The translations under genes were made by a program, and so were the position numbers. A stretch of DNA of 64,000 nt. Origin: Oscillospiraceae bacterium (GTDB taxonomy: Bacteria; Bacillota; Clostridia; Oscillospirales; Ruminococcaceae). The notes under the pieces were generated by a model that had not been told where the DNA came from, ran no database searches, and worked only from the letters and a program-made list of their open reading frames with translations. Of this stretch, positions 1-9,472 are shown one piece after another. The stretch's first letter is position 1. Each line of letters opens with the position of its first letter. The stretch is taken from NCBI GenBank assembly GCA_004555865.1, contig SFJO01000002.1, positions 62,001 to 126,000 on the forward strand. The letters run 5' to 3'.

Positions 1-1399
1 CCTCGTGGTAAGCGGTCAGGCGTTTTTCCTTATCCGTCACCACATGGCTCTTCTTTTCGGGGCCTGCCACCACCTTAATGGAGGCCTCTTCGATCTCCTG
101 CTCGGTGATGGCCTTGCGGCCGCGGCGGGCCGCAAGCAGCGCCGCCTCGTTCACCAGGTTCTCCAGGTCAGCACCGGAGAAGCCCACGGTGGACTGGGCG
201 ATGGTCTTGAGCTTCACATCCGGGGCCAGGGGCTTGTTGCGGGTGTGCACCCGCAGAATGTCCTCGCGGCCCTTCACATCGGGCAGGCCCACATACACCC
301 GCCGGTCAAACCGGCCGGGGCGCAGCAGCGCCTGGTCCAGAATGTCTGCCCGGTTGGTGGCGGCCATCACGATCACGCCCTCGTTGGCGCCGAAGCCGTC
401 CATTTCCACCAGCAGCTGGTTCAGGGTCTGCTCGCGCTCGTCGTGGCCGCCGCCCAAGCCGGCGCCGCGCTGGCGGCCCACCGCATCAATCTCATCAATA
501 AAGATGATGCTGGGCATATTCTTCTTCGCCTTGTCGAACAGATCGCGCACACGGGAGGCACCCACGCCCACGTACATCTCCACAAAGTCTGAACCGGAGA
601 TGGAGTAGAAGGGCACCCCGGCCTCACCGGCGCAGGCGCGGGCCAGCAGCGTTTTGCCGGTGCCCGGAGGGCCCACCAGCAGCACGCCATGAGGAATGCG
701 CGCGCCCAGGGTATTGAACTGGCCGGGATTCTTCAGGAATTCCACAATCTCCTGCAGCTCGGCCTTCTCTTCATCGGCGCCGGCCACATCGGCAAAGGTG
801 GCCTTGCGGCCGCCGTCCTGCTGATCCTTGACCTTGGCGCGGCCCACGTTCATCACGCTGCCGCCCTGGCCGCCCCGGAACATCATGAACAGAATGCAGA
901 CCAGGCAGCCCATAGAGAGGCCGCTCATCAGGATCTCGGCCCAGGGGAAGCTGGTTTTCTGGCCCACAATGTCATACACCATGGGGGCCGAGGGGTTGGC
1001 CGCATCGTAGGAATCAATGTATTCATCCATATGATTCACGAAATAGGCCAGGTAGGGGATCTTGTAGCTAACCACCACTTCGCCGCCGTTCAGCGGTTCC
1101 ACCTTGTTGGTGCGGTCTGCGGTAAGCACCCCCTGCAGAACGCTTTCGCTCTGCTGGTTTGCGGCCGTGGTGTCCGGCAGCTCCACGTCGCCCTGCTTCA
1201 GGCTCAGCTTAATCACGCCGGTGTTCAGGTCCAGCGCAAAGCCAGTGACCTGATTGGCCTTGAAGTAGCTCACCACCTGCGAATAGCCCATGGTGGAGCT
1301 TTCGCTGTCCGTTCCCGAGGTAAACAGGGTGACAGCCATCAGCACCAGTACCATCAGCACCGCCAGGTACATAATATTGCGATGAGGTTTCCTTTGCAA
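1..1399 (-). CDS. ftsH: ATP-dependent zinc metalloprotease FtsH, 3' end cut by window edge
   Basis: Membrane-anchored AAA+ protease that degrades misfolded membrane proteins and some regulators. The frame starts at a TTG (1399-1397) eight bases after AGGAG and runs off the left edge, so only the first 466 residues are present. In order I see an N-terminal membrane anchor (about residues 10-26), an extracytoplasmic domain to about 150, a second membrane segment (about 155-175), then the AAA+ domain with Walker A GPPGTGKT (243-250) and Walker B IIFIDEID (298-305). The last codons read AYHE, the beginning of the HEAGH zinc site. It lies 79 bases after hpt, the usual tilS-hpt-ftsH order of Firmicutes. 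The use of TTG rather than a later ATG (codon 10) is inferred from the ribosome site. Confidence 0.97.
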   Translation of the reverse strand, partial: MQRKPHRNIMYLAVLMVLVLMAVTLFTSGTDSESSTMGYSQVVSYFKANQVTGFALDLNTGVIKLSLKQGDVELPDTTAANQQSESVLQGVLTADRTNKVEPLNGGEVVVSYKIPYLAYFVNHMDEYIDSYDAANPSAPMVYDIVGQKTSFPWAEILMSGLSMGCLVCILFMMFRGGQGGSVMNVGRAKVKDQQDGGRKATFADVAGADEEKAELQEIVEFLKNPGQFNTLGARIPHGVLLVGPPGTGKTLLARACAGEAGVPFYSISGSDFVEMYVGVGASRVRDLFDKAKKNMPSIIFIDEIDAVGRQRGAGLGGGHDEREQTLNQLLVEMDGFGANEGVIVMAATNRADILDQALLRPGRFDRRVYVGLPDVKGREDILRVHTRNKPLAPDVKLKTIAQSTVGFSGADLENLVNEAALLAARRGRKAITEQEIEEASIKVVAGPEKKSHVVTDKEKRLTAYHE

Positions 1400-1478
1400 A
1401 ATATCAACTCCTATTCAGCAGGGGCCAAGCGCCGCTCCTGCAAGGCGGTGGGCGCACATCGCCCGGAAACGGCCGGAA

Positions 1479-2024
1479 TTACTTCTTGTACACTTCCGGC
1501 TTCAGGATGCCCACATAGGGCAGGTTGCGGTATTTTTCGTCGTAGTCCAGGCCATAGCCGACCACGAACTCATCCGGCACCTGGTAGCCCACATAGTCGG
1601 CGCGCACGGCGGCACGGCGACGCTCGGGCTTATCCAGCAGCGTCGCAATGCGGATGCTGTTGGGGTTGCGGTCCTGCAGCAGCTGCTTGAGGTAGTGCAG
1701 GGTCATGCCGGTGTCCAGAATGTCCTCCACGATCAGCAGGTCTTTGCCGGCCAGGTCGGCATCCAGGTCCTTCACGATCTTCACCACGCCGCTGGTCTTT
1801 ACGCCGCTGCCGTAGCTGGACACCACCATGAAATCAATGGAGCAGGGCACGGTGATGTGGCGCATCAGATCGGTCATAAACACGACTGCGCCCTTCAGCA
1901 CGCTCACCAGCAGCAGGTTTTTGCCCTCGTAGTCCTTGCTGATCTGGGCGCCCAGTTCCGCGCACTTCGCTTCCAGTTCTTCCTCGCTGTACAATACGCG
2001 CAGGATATCGTCATTCATGCTCAT
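1479..2024 (-). CDS. hpt: hypoxanthine phosphoribosyltransferase
   Basis: Purine salvage enzyme that joins hypoxanthine or guanine to PRPP to give IMP or GMP in the cytoplasm. The 181-residue product has the family length and carries the PRPP-binding signature VEDILDTGMTL near the middle, plus the preceding SSYG segment. The start chosen is the ATG at 2024, nine bases after GAGG. A longer frame to 2048 exists but lacks a ribosome site. The first 14 bases overlap the end of tilS, which suggests translational coupling. The hpt-tilS neighbourhood is standard in Firmicutes, so the assignment is firm. Confidence 0.96.
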   Translation of the reverse strand: MSMNDDILRVLYSEEELEAKCAELGAQISKDYEGKNLLLVSVLKGAVVFMTDLMRHITVPCSIDFMVVSSYGSGVKTSGVVKIVKDLDADLAGKDLLIVEDILDTGMTLHYLKQLLQDRNPNSIRIATLLDKPERRRAAVRADYVGYQVPDEFVVGYGLDYDEKYRNLPYVGILKPEVYKK

Positions 2025-3471
2025 AATTCCATTCCTCGCTTCTTTCAAATTCCGCTGTTTCTGCTCGCTGCACCGTCAACCTCAGCACCTGCCGGGTTTG
2101 GATGGTCGGTTCCAGTCCGGCGCCGAAGCCCTGCCCGTACAGCCACAGCACCCGGCCGCCCGGTGCGGCCAGAAGCGGCAGTGCGGCCCGCTGGGCCACC
2201 GGAACATGCCCTTCGTTCAAGAGCTTTTTTAGCGTTTTTGTGCAGTTTCTTCCAGGCAGCTGAAAACGGTCGCCCGGCATTCGGGCCCGCAAAATCGGCT
2301 TATACTGTTGTATTTTATCATAATCTGCGCAAGAGTTTAAGTCTTTTTTGTGAACAGGCTGAAGTTTTATGAAATTTTCATACTCCATCACCTGCGCGGT
2401 GATGCGCCAGCCCCCCGGCCAGTCGATGGTTCCCGCGGTCAGCGGCCGCTCCGGCATGGGGCCCGGCCCACCGTCCGTGGCATTGCCGGAGCGCCGGCGC
2501 AGGTGCCGCGGGGCAAGCGATTCCAGCCGCAGCAGGCCCTCCTGCGCCCGGGCCAGCAGGCCGCCGGGCAGCGGCTGTGCCCCCTGCCCCGCCCGGGCCA
2601 GCGCCGCCAGCCGGGCCACCGCATCCTCCCGGGCATTGGGGCCAAGAATCCGGGCAAAGGCCTCGTCCCGCACCGCGGGATGCGCCTCGTTCAGGGTGCT
2701 CAGCCGCCAGCCGCTCCCCTGCTTCGCCGTCTCTAACAGGGTGTCCGCCTGGGCGGCCAAATACCCGTCCACCAGGGCCATTCGGTCACAAAAGCGGGCC
2801 AGGGCCTCCACCGCCTGGGGGTTTACCGTTTCCAGAGCGGGAAGCGCGTAGCGCCGCACCCGGTTGCGGGCGTAGTTGTCGGCCGCGTTGGTCTCATCCA
2901 TCACCCAGGGCTGGCCCAGCGCCCGGCAATAGGCCTCAGTCTGGCGTCGGCTCACCGTGAGAAACGGCCGGATGACCGCCCCCCGCACGGCCGGGATGCC
3001 GGCCGCACCTGCCGGGCCGCAGCCCCGGGCCAGGTGCAGCAGCAGGGTTTCGGCCTGGTCGTTTTTGGTGTGAGCCGTGGCCAGCTTTGCCCCATACTCC
3101 TGGCACAGCCGCTCGAAAAAGCCATAGCGCAGCTGCCGCGCCCATGCTTCCCCGGCCCCTTCGGGGGGCACAACCCCCTCCTCGGGGGCGCTGAACCGAT
3201 GCAGCGGCACCCCCCTCGCCCGGCAGAACGCCGCCACAAAGGCCGCGTCCCGGGCCGAGGCTTCGCCCCGCAGGCCGTGGTCCACATGGGCGACCTCCAC
3301 CGTCAGGCCCAGGGCCGGGCCGCACCGCAGAAAAAACAGCAAAAGGGCCATGGAGTCGGCCCCGCCTGAGACCGCCGCAATGACCCTGTCGCCGGGCTGC
3401 ACCAGCCCGTGCCGTTTCAATTGTTCAAGCGCCGCCGCTTCCAAGGCGGCAATGGGTTCAGTTGTTTCCAT
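2011..3471 (-). CDS. tilS: tRNA(Ile)-lysidine synthetase
   Basis: Modifies C34 of the CAU-anticodon tRNA-Ile to lysidine with ATP and lysine, so that the tRNA reads AUA codons. The 486-residue protein has the N-type ATP-pyrophosphatase P-loop SGGADSMAL at residues 35-43, a VDHGLRG segment soon after, and a C-terminal domain ending in a basic, substrate-binding type region. The ATG at 3471 lies inside the end of dnaB (14-base overlap) with no strong ribosome site, so translation probably depends on dnaB read-through. Its own end overlaps the hpt start by the same 14 bases. Confidence 0.95.
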   Translation of the reverse strand: METTEPIAALEAAALEQLKRHGLVQPGDRVIAAVSGGADSMALLLFFLRCGPALGLTVEVAHVDHGLRGEASARDAAFVAAFCRARGVPLHRFSAPEEGVVPPEGAGEAWARQLRYGFFERLCQEYGAKLATAHTKNDQAETLLLHLARGCGPAGAAGIPAVRGAVIRPFLTVSRRQTEAYCRALGQPWVMDETNAADNYARNRVRRYALPALETVNPQAVEALARFCDRMALVDGYLAAQADTLLETAKQGSGWRLSTLNEAHPAVRDEAFARILGPNAREDAVARLAALARAGQGAQPLPGGLLARAQEGLLRLESLAPRHLRRRSGNATDGGPGPMPERPLTAGTIDWPGGWRITAQVMEYENFIKLQPVHKKDLNSCADYDKIQQYKPILRARMPGDRFQLPGRNCTKTLKKLLNEGHVPVAQRAALPLLAAPGGRVLWLYGQGFGAGLEPTIQTRQVLRLTVQRAETAEFERSEEWNYEHE

Positions 3472-4882
3472 GGCTGAAATCCAGATTCATAAAGCGGGTG
3501 TGTGCGCCGTCCCATCCCAGCTGGACCGTACTGGTCTCGCCGTGACGGTTTTTGGCCACAATGCACTCCGCCGTGCGCTCATCGGCCTGCTGCTCTTCCG
3601 CGCCGTCCTGATGTCTGTTGTAGTAGGCCTGCCGGTACAAAAACAGCACCACGTCCGCGTCCTGCTCGATGGAGCCGGAATCACGCAGATCGCTCAGCTG
3701 GGGCCGATGGTCGCTGCGGCCGGTGGCCTTTTCCGCCGAACGGCTCAGCTGGCTCAGTGCGATGACCGGAACGTTCAGCTCCTTGGCCATGATCTTCAGG
3801 TTTCGGGTAATGTCGCTGATCTCCTGCACCCGGTTCTCGGTTCGGCGGCCGCTGGTCATCAGCTGCAGATAATCGATGATCACCAGGCCGATGTCCGGTC
3901 GGGACGGGTCCTGGTTGATGCGGCGGATCTTCGCCTTCACCTCGGGGATTGTAATGCCGGAGGTGTCGTCCATATAAATGGGCGCATCGTGCAGCATTTC
4001 CGAAGCCCGGGCCAGGTCGTCCCAGTCCTCCTCCTTCAGCTTGCCGGTGCGGAAGGCCTGGCTGTCAATGCCCGCCTCCGCCGAGAGAATGCGGCTGGTC
4101 AGCTGATCCTTGGTCATTTCCAGGCTGAAAATGGCCACGGGGATCTTCTGCTTTTTTGCCACGTTTGTGGCGATGTTCAGGGCAAAGCTGGTTTTGCCCA
4201 TGCCGGGGCGGGCCGCCAGAATGATCAGGTCCGAACGGCCCATGCCGGTGAGCACCGTGTCCAGATAGGTGAATCCGGTGGGAATGCCCGCGTACTTGTC
4301 CCGGTCCGGCCCAGCGATTTTCTGCAGGTTCACCAGCGTATCCACGATTACGCTGGAAATGCTGGTGAGGGCGCTGGTGTCCCGCCCGGAGCGGATTTCA
4401 TAGATCTTCTGCTCGGCGCTTTCCAGCAGCAGGTCGGCATCCGGTTCCTCGCCACTCTGCTCCAGAATGTCCTTGGCGGCCCCCATCAGCTGGCGCACCA
4501 GGTACTTTTCCTGCACGATTTTCGCATAGGCCTGCACATTGCTGATGGAGGGCACCGTTTCTGCCAGCCCGGTGAGGTACACCTTGGCCGCATCCGCGCT
4601 CTCAAATACGCCTTCCCCGGTCACCGCATCCAGCAAAGTAACAAAGTCCACGGTCTGGCCTGCCGTAAACAGGCGGACCATCTCTGCAAAGATCTGGCCG
4701 TTCTGGCGGGCATAGAACATCTCCGGGCGGAGAAGTTCCACCAACTCGGGAATAATGTCCGCCTGAAGCAGCGCCGCGCCCAGCACCGACTGCTCCGCCT
4801 GCATACTGTAAGGCAGGTTCACGCCCATGCTTTCCAGGTTCAGCTCTGTGCCGCCCGTGCGGCGCAACCCCTGTTCGGCCAT
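3458..4882 (-). CDS. dnaB: replicative DNA helicase DnaB
   Basis: Hexameric replication-fork helicase (called DnaC in Bacillus). The 474 residues show the N-terminal DnaB domain beginning with PYSMQAEQSVLGA, the RecA-like core with Walker A ARPGMGKTS, Walker B LVIIDYLQLM, and the HRPQLSDLRDSGSIEQDAD motif. The ATG at 4882 follows the rplI stop by two bases, and its GGAGG lies inside the last codons of rplI. The gdpP-rplI-dnaB order is conserved in Firmicutes. No intein or insertion is visible. Confidence 0.97.
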   Translation of the reverse strand: MAEQGLRRTGGTELNLESMGVNLPYSMQAEQSVLGAALLQADIIPELVELLRPEMFYARQNGQIFAEMVRLFTAGQTVDFVTLLDAVTGEGVFESADAAKVYLTGLAETVPSISNVQAYAKIVQEKYLVRQLMGAAKDILEQSGEEPDADLLLESAEQKIYEIRSGRDTSALTSISSVIVDTLVNLQKIAGPDRDKYAGIPTGFTYLDTVLTGMGRSDLIILAARPGMGKTSFALNIATNVAKKQKIPVAIFSLEMTKDQLTSRILSAEAGIDSQAFRTGKLKEEDWDDLARASEMLHDAPIYMDDTSGITIPEVKAKIRRINQDPSRPDIGLVIIDYLQLMTSGRRTENRVQEISDITRNLKIMAKELNVPVIALSQLSRSAEKATGRSDHRPQLSDLRDSGSIEQDADVVLFLYRQAYYNRHQDGAEEQQADERTAECIVAKNRHGETSTVQLGWDGAHTRFMNLDFSHGNN

Positions 4883-4884
4883 GG

Positions 4885-5334
4885 TCAGTTCATTTCCTCC
4901 ACCTTTACCTTAAAGGCAGCGGTCACATTGGTGTGCAGCCGCACGGTAGCGTTGTAGGTGCCGAAATCCTTGATTTCCCGGTCGATCTCCACCTTGCGCT
5001 TGTCGATCTCGGTGCCGGCCACCTGGCTCAGGGCCGCCGCCACTTCCTTGGTGGTCACTTTGCCGAACAGACGGCCCGAAGCGCCGCCCTTGGCCTTCAC
5101 GGTCACGGTGCGGTCGCCGATCTGGCTGGCCAGCTGCTTGGCGGCTGCCAGCGCCTCGGCCGCGTGATGCTCCTTGGCCTCGTTCTTGGTGCGGGCCACG
5201 TTCAGGGCCGCAGCGTCCGCCTCAGCGGCCAGGCCGCGGGGGAACAGGAAGTTGCGGGCGTAACCGTCCGACACCTCATGGATCTCATCCTTTTTGCCCA
5301 GAGACTTCACGTCCTGCTTCAGAATCACTTTCAT
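4885..5334 (-). CDS. rplI: 50S ribosomal protein L9
   Basis: Structural protein of the large ribosomal subunit that binds 23S rRNA near the L1 stalk. The start at 5334 gives 149 residues, the normal length, and the expected N-terminus MKVILKQDVKSLGKK with the L9 signature around residues 13-40 (DGYARNFLFPRGLA). GAGGTGACTGAC precedes the ATG. An upstream in-frame extension to 5481 is open but is not part of the family and lacks a ribosome site. It is co-transcribed with dnaB. Confidence 0.97.
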   Translation of the reverse strand: MKVILKQDVKSLGKKDEIHEVSDGYARNFLFPRGLAAEADAAALNVARTKNEAKEHHAAEALAAAKQLASQIGDRTVTVKAKGGASGRLFGKVTTKEVAAALSQVAGTEIDKRKVEIDREIKDFGTYNATVRLHTNVTAAFKVKVEEMN

Positions 5335-5477
5335 GTCAGTCACCTCAATATTTCGCTTCGCCCCGCGGCAGACGCCGGGCGGTCGTTTGTGTTCCGCGCC
5401 CCGTTCCGCCGGGGCTATTTTAATAGAATGGCATATTTTCGGATGGAATGCAAGCCTTGCCCGCACATCCGGCGGGT

Positions 5478-7469
5478 TCATTCCGTCTGGGCGGCGCTGC
5501 TTCGCGCCTTTTCAGCCTGCTCCTGGCGGAAGGCGCGCACCGCGTCCTGAATCCTGCGGCGGGCCTCATCCTGGTTCACGCCCTTCAGCTGGGCGCCCGC
5601 CATGGTCAGATGGCCGCCGCCGCCCAGCGTTTCCAGAATCACCTGCACGTTCACCGCGCCCATGCTCCGGGCCGAGATGTTCACCCCGCCGTTTTTCTCC
5701 ACCGCCACAAAGCTGGCCTCTACGCCGTCAATGGTCAGCAGGTCGTTGGCGGCCTGGGGCACCGCCACCTGGGCCTGGGGCGGCAGCTCGCCCGCCACGC
5801 TGATGGCGCAGCCCAGATACACCTCGGCATTTTCCACCAGGCTGGCCTTGGCGGCGTATTCCTCCAGGCTGGTGCTGAACAGCTGCTTGACCTCTTCGGT
5901 GCGCGCGCCCATGCGCCGCAGCCAGGCGGCCGCCTCAAAGGTGCGCACCCCGGTGTGCAGGGCAAAGTTGCGGGTATCCAGCATGATGCCCGCCAGCAGG
6001 GCCTCGGCCTCCAGCGGGGTGGGCTTGTCGCCCTTTTCGCCCGCGTACTGAAGCAGCTCGCTCACCAGCTCGCAGGCAGAGGACGCATACGGCTCCTGAT
6101 ACCACACCGCCGCATTGGGAATGGCCCCCATCGCTCGGCGATGATGGTCGATCACCGCCACCCGGGCGCACTGCTCGTACAGTTCCCGGCTTTCCACCAT
6201 GTGTACCAGGCAGGTATCCACCACCACCAGCAGAGTGTCCGGCGTCACCGCCTCACTGGCCAGGTCCGGGTCAATGAAGCTCTCCTCCAGGCCCGCTTCC
6301 TCAAAGCGATGGATGAGGCTGTCTGCCAGCGTGGCATTTTTGCGGATGGCAATGGCCGCGGGCACATCGCAGATGTGGCACACCCGCAGTACGCCCAGGG
6401 CCGCGCCCACGCTGTCCAGGTCGCTCATTCGGTGGCCCATGATGAGCACACTGTCGCTGCGGCGGATGGCATCCACCAGTGCGGCGGCCACCATGCGGCT
6501 GCGCACCTTGCTGTGCTTTTCAATGCTGCGGGACACGCCGCCGTAGAATTCAAACCCGTTTTCGGTTTTCACGGCGGCCTGATCGCCGCCGCGGCCCAGG
6601 GCCATGTCCAGGCTCTGGCGGGCCATCTGCTGGCATTCAGCCAGCGTGCCCCCATGCCCCACGCCGATGGAGAGGGTCAGGCCCACGTTCTCATCCAGCG
6701 CCCGCATTTTGTCCAGAATGTCAAACTTGCCCGCGATCATCTCGGTGAGATGCCGCTCTTCCACCACGGCCACATAACGGGTGCTGGCCACCCGGCGCAG
6801 AAAGCCGGTGGTGCGGCCGATGTAGTGCTCCAGCAGCAGGTTCACGCCCTCCAGCAGGCGCGCCCGCTCCGACTCCCGCAGGTTTTCCAGCAGCACATCC
6901 GAGCCGTCCACCTGGAACAGCATGTACACCGGGCGGCTGGCCCGGTACTCGGCGGCCTGGGCGCTCACGTCGGTCACATCCACCAGATGCACCACCGCCA
7001 GGCTCCGGTCCTTGTCCGACGGGGAAGAAAACACCCACCAGCGGCAGCCCTTGCATTCCAGGCTCTGCCCGCCGGGCTGGCAGGCCGAGTGCAGCTCCAG
7101 CCCGGGCAGCACCCGGCTCACCGGCTGAAGCACATAGTCCTCATCGTCCAGCAGGGCCTGCCGGAACGCGTCGTTGTACCACAGCACGGTTTTGCCACCC
7201 AGCAGCAGGACCGGGTTGGGCAGCCCGGCCAGGCTGAACTGCACGCTGCTGCCCTCAAACACATCGCCGGAGAGATACCGGGCAATGGCTGACCGCAGGC
7301 CGCCGCCCCACAGGGCAAGCAGCACCCCGGCCGCCGCCGCCAGCAGCAGCACCCCCAGCAGCAGCACCGGCTGCTGAACGGCCAGCGCCGCGCCCAGCCC
7401 CAGGCACAGCACGCCCAGCACAATCAGCAGGATCTCCAGTTCTCCTCTTGGCTTTGGATTGGACTTCAT
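5478..7469 (-). CDS. gdpP: cyclic-di-AMP phosphodiesterase GdpP (YybT type)
   Basis: Membrane phosphodiesterase that hydrolyses c-di-AMP to pApA. The 663 residues show two N-terminal membrane helices (about 11-32 and 34-56), a PAS-like region, a degenerate GGDEF-type domain in the middle, then a DHH domain starting at GHRMSDLDSVGAALG with DHHRRAMG, and a DHHA1 domain carrying LGGGGHLTMAG close to the C-terminus. This domain order is characteristic of GdpP and separates it from the soluble NrnA at 49918. AGGAGG precedes the ATG at 7469. The neighbours rplI and dnaB fit the conserved Firmicute order. Confidence 0.95.
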   Translation of the reverse strand: MKSNPKPRGELEILLIVLGVLCLGLGAALAVQQPVLLLGVLLLAAAAGVLLALWGGGLRSAIARYLSGDVFEGSSVQFSLAGLPNPVLLLGGKTVLWYNDAFRQALLDDEDYVLQPVSRVLPGLELHSACQPGGQSLECKGCRWWVFSSPSDKDRSLAVVHLVDVTDVSAQAAEYRASRPVYMLFQVDGSDVLLENLRESERARLLEGVNLLLEHYIGRTTGFLRRVASTRYVAVVEERHLTEMIAGKFDILDKMRALDENVGLTLSIGVGHGGTLAECQQMARQSLDMALGRGGDQAAVKTENGFEFYGGVSRSIEKHSKVRSRMVAAALVDAIRRSDSVLIMGHRMSDLDSVGAALGVLRVCHICDVPAAIAIRKNATLADSLIHRFEEAGLEESFIDPDLASEAVTPDTLLVVVDTCLVHMVESRELYEQCARVAVIDHHRRAMGAIPNAAVWYQEPYASSACELVSELLQYAGEKGDKPTPLEAEALLAGIMLDTRNFALHTGVRTFEAAAWLRRMGARTEEVKQLFSTSLEEYAAKASLVENAEVYLGCAISVAGELPPQAQVAVPQAANDLLTIDGVEASFVAVEKNGGVNISARSMGAVNVQVILETLGGGGHLTMAGAQLKGVNQDEARRRIQDAVRAFRQEQAEKARSSAAQTE

Positions 7470-7528
7470 GGCTTACGCCTCCTGTTTTGTAACGCTCTGC
7501 GTTTCGGGCCGCTTTCGGTCAAACCGGC

Positions 7529-7572
7529 AAAAGCGCCCCGCTGCCCCGCAACGAGGCCGCGAAAGCGCTTTT
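7529..7572 (-). terminator. candidate intrinsic terminator after rnj
   Basis: Arms AAAAGCGC (7529-7536) and GCGCTTTT (7565-7572) flank a GC-rich interior that can pair further. Read on the minus strand the hairpin follows the rnj stop by about 47 bases and ends in only four Ts, so it may be weak. Confidence 0.45.
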
Positions 7573-7618
7573 CGCCCTTCATTGCGCGCCCCAAACGTCT
7601 GTCTGTAAAGGCAGGCGC

Positions 7619-9472
7619 TCAGATCTCCATCAGAATGGGCAGGATCATGGGGCTACGCTTGGTTTTCCGGTAAATATAGGAGGAGAGTGCCTCCCGCACG
7701 CGGGTCTTGACGCTGTTCCAGTCGCGCACATGCTCGCCGCGGCACTTTTCAAAGGTGTTCTGCACCAGGCGGCGGGCTTCGTCCATCAGTTCTTCGCTCT
7801 CGCGCACGTAGACGAAGCCGCGGCTCACCAGGTCCGGCCCGGCCAGCAGCTCACCCGTGGCGTTGTTCACGGTGGCCACCACAATCACCAGGCCGTCCTC
7901 GGAGAGGTGGCGGCGGTCCCGCAGGACCACATTGCCCACATCGCCCACGCCCAGGCCGTCCACCATCACGCTGCCGGCGGTGACCGGCTCGCCCAGGCTC
8001 AGGCCGTCCCGGGAAACGATGAGGCATTCGCCGTTTTCGCCGATGTGGATGTTCTTGGGCTGAATGCCCAGCTTGGCGGCGGTTTCGGCGTGCTTTTTCA
8101 AATGCTTGTATTCGCCGTGCACTGGCATGAAATACTTGGGCTGGGCCAGGGTCAGAATGAGCTTCTGCTCCTCCTGGCAGGCATGGCCGGAAACGTGCAC
8201 GTCGTACATGGACTCATAGATGACCTCCGCGCCCAGCTTCAGCAGGCCGTTGACCACCTTGGTGACCATCTTCTCGTTGCCGGGAATGGGGTTGGCCGAG
8301 ATGATGATAAAGTCGCCGGGGCCGACGCGCACCTGGCGGTGGCTGGCGGACGCCATGCGGGACAGGGCGCTCAGCGGCTCGCCCTGGCTGCCGGTGGTGA
8401 TGAGCACCACCTGATCTGGCGGATACTTGTTGATCTCTTCAATGTCGATGAGCACCCCGTCCGGCGCGTGCAGATAGCCCAGATCCATGGCCATCTGGGT
8501 ATTGCCCACCATGCTGCGGCCGCTCACGGCCACCTTGCGGCCGTTCTCCACCGCCAGGTCAATGATCTGCTGAATGCGGTAGATGTTGGAGGCAAAGGTT
8601 GCGATGATGATGCGCTTTCGATCCGCCTGGCGGAACAGGTTGCCCACGCCCGCCGCCACCTTCTGCTCGGTGGCGGTAAAGCCCGGCCGCTCCGAGTTGG
8701 TGGAGTCGCTGAGCAGCAGCAGCACACCCTTGCGGCCGTACTCGGCAATGGTGTCCAGATCGGTCGGCCCGGCAGACAGCGGGGTGTAGTCGATCTTGAA
8801 GTCACCGGTGCACAGGATCACACCCGCCGGGCACTCGATGGCAAAGCCCACCGAGTCCGGGATGGAGTGATTCACATGAATGGGCTCCACGGTGAAGCAG
8901 CCCAGCTTGAATTTGCGCTTTGGGGTGATCTCCACCAGCTTGGTGCGGCCCAGCAGGTTGTGCTCTTCCAGCTTGTTCTTGATGAGGCCGATGGTCAGCC
9001 GGGTGGCGTAGATGGGCACGTTGATCTGCTTGAGCAGGTAGGGCAGCGCGCCGATGTGGTCCTCATGGCCGTGGGTGATGATCACACCCTTGATCCGGTC
9101 CTTGTTCTGCACCAGATAGGTGAAATCGGGGATGACCAGGTCCACGCCGTACATATCGCTGTCCGGGAACACCAGGCCGCAGTCCACCACCACCAGGTCG
9201 TTCTGGCATTCATAAACGGTGATGTTCTTGCCCACCTCGCCCAGGCCGCCCAGCGGCATTACCTTCACGGACACAGCAGGCTCCGTGGGCTGGGCCGCCT
9301 TGCGGGGGCGGTTGTAATAGTTGCGGCGGTGCTGGGGCCGGGGCGTACCCGCCGCCGGGCGCGCAGGCTGCTGCCCGGGTGCGGCCGCGCGGCCTGCCCA
9401 GGTGCCCTGCTGGCCCGCAGGGCGGTTCTGTCCGGCCGCCTTGGGCCGGTTCTGACGCTGTACTTCTGCCAT
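7619..9472 (-). CDS. rnj: ribonuclease J
   Basis: Metallo-beta-lactamase/beta-CASP ribonuclease with endonuclease and 5'-3' exonuclease activity in mRNA decay and rRNA maturation. The start at 9472 has GGAGG six bases upstream and gives 617 residues. The first roughly 80 residues are a low-complexity Q/P/A/R-rich tail absent from Bacillus RNase J. The catalytic domain then begins (VMPLGGLGEVGKN) and carries the zinc-binding motif THGHEDHIGALP, the beta-CASP domain, and the C-terminal AEVIYESMYDVHVSGH region. About 590 bases separate the start from the nearest good promoter. Confidence 0.95.
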   Translation of the reverse strand: MAEVQRQNRPKAAGQNRPAGQQGTWAGRAAAPGQQPARPAAGTPRPQHRRNYYNRPRKAAQPTEPAVSVKVMPLGGLGEVGKNITVYECQNDLVVVDCGLVFPDSDMYGVDLVIPDFTYLVQNKDRIKGVIITHGHEDHIGALPYLLKQINVPIYATRLTIGLIKNKLEEHNLLGRTKLVEITPKRKFKLGCFTVEPIHVNHSIPDSVGFAIECPAGVILCTGDFKIDYTPLSAGPTDLDTIAEYGRKGVLLLLSDSTNSERPGFTATEQKVAAGVGNLFRQADRKRIIIATFASNIYRIQQIIDLAVENGRKVAVSGRSMVGNTQMAMDLGYLHAPDGVLIDIEEINKYPPDQVVLITTGSQGEPLSALSRMASASHRQVRVGPGDFIIISANPIPGNEKMVTKVVNGLLKLGAEVIYESMYDVHVSGHACQEEQKLILTLAQPKYFMPVHGEYKHLKKHAETAAKLGIQPKNIHIGENGECLIVSRDGLSLGEPVTAGSVMVDGLGVGDVGNVVLRDRRHLSEDGLVIVVATVNNATGELLAGPDLVSRGFVYVRESEELMDEARRLVQNTFEKCRGEHVRDWNSVKTRVREALSSYIYRKTKRSPMILPILMEI

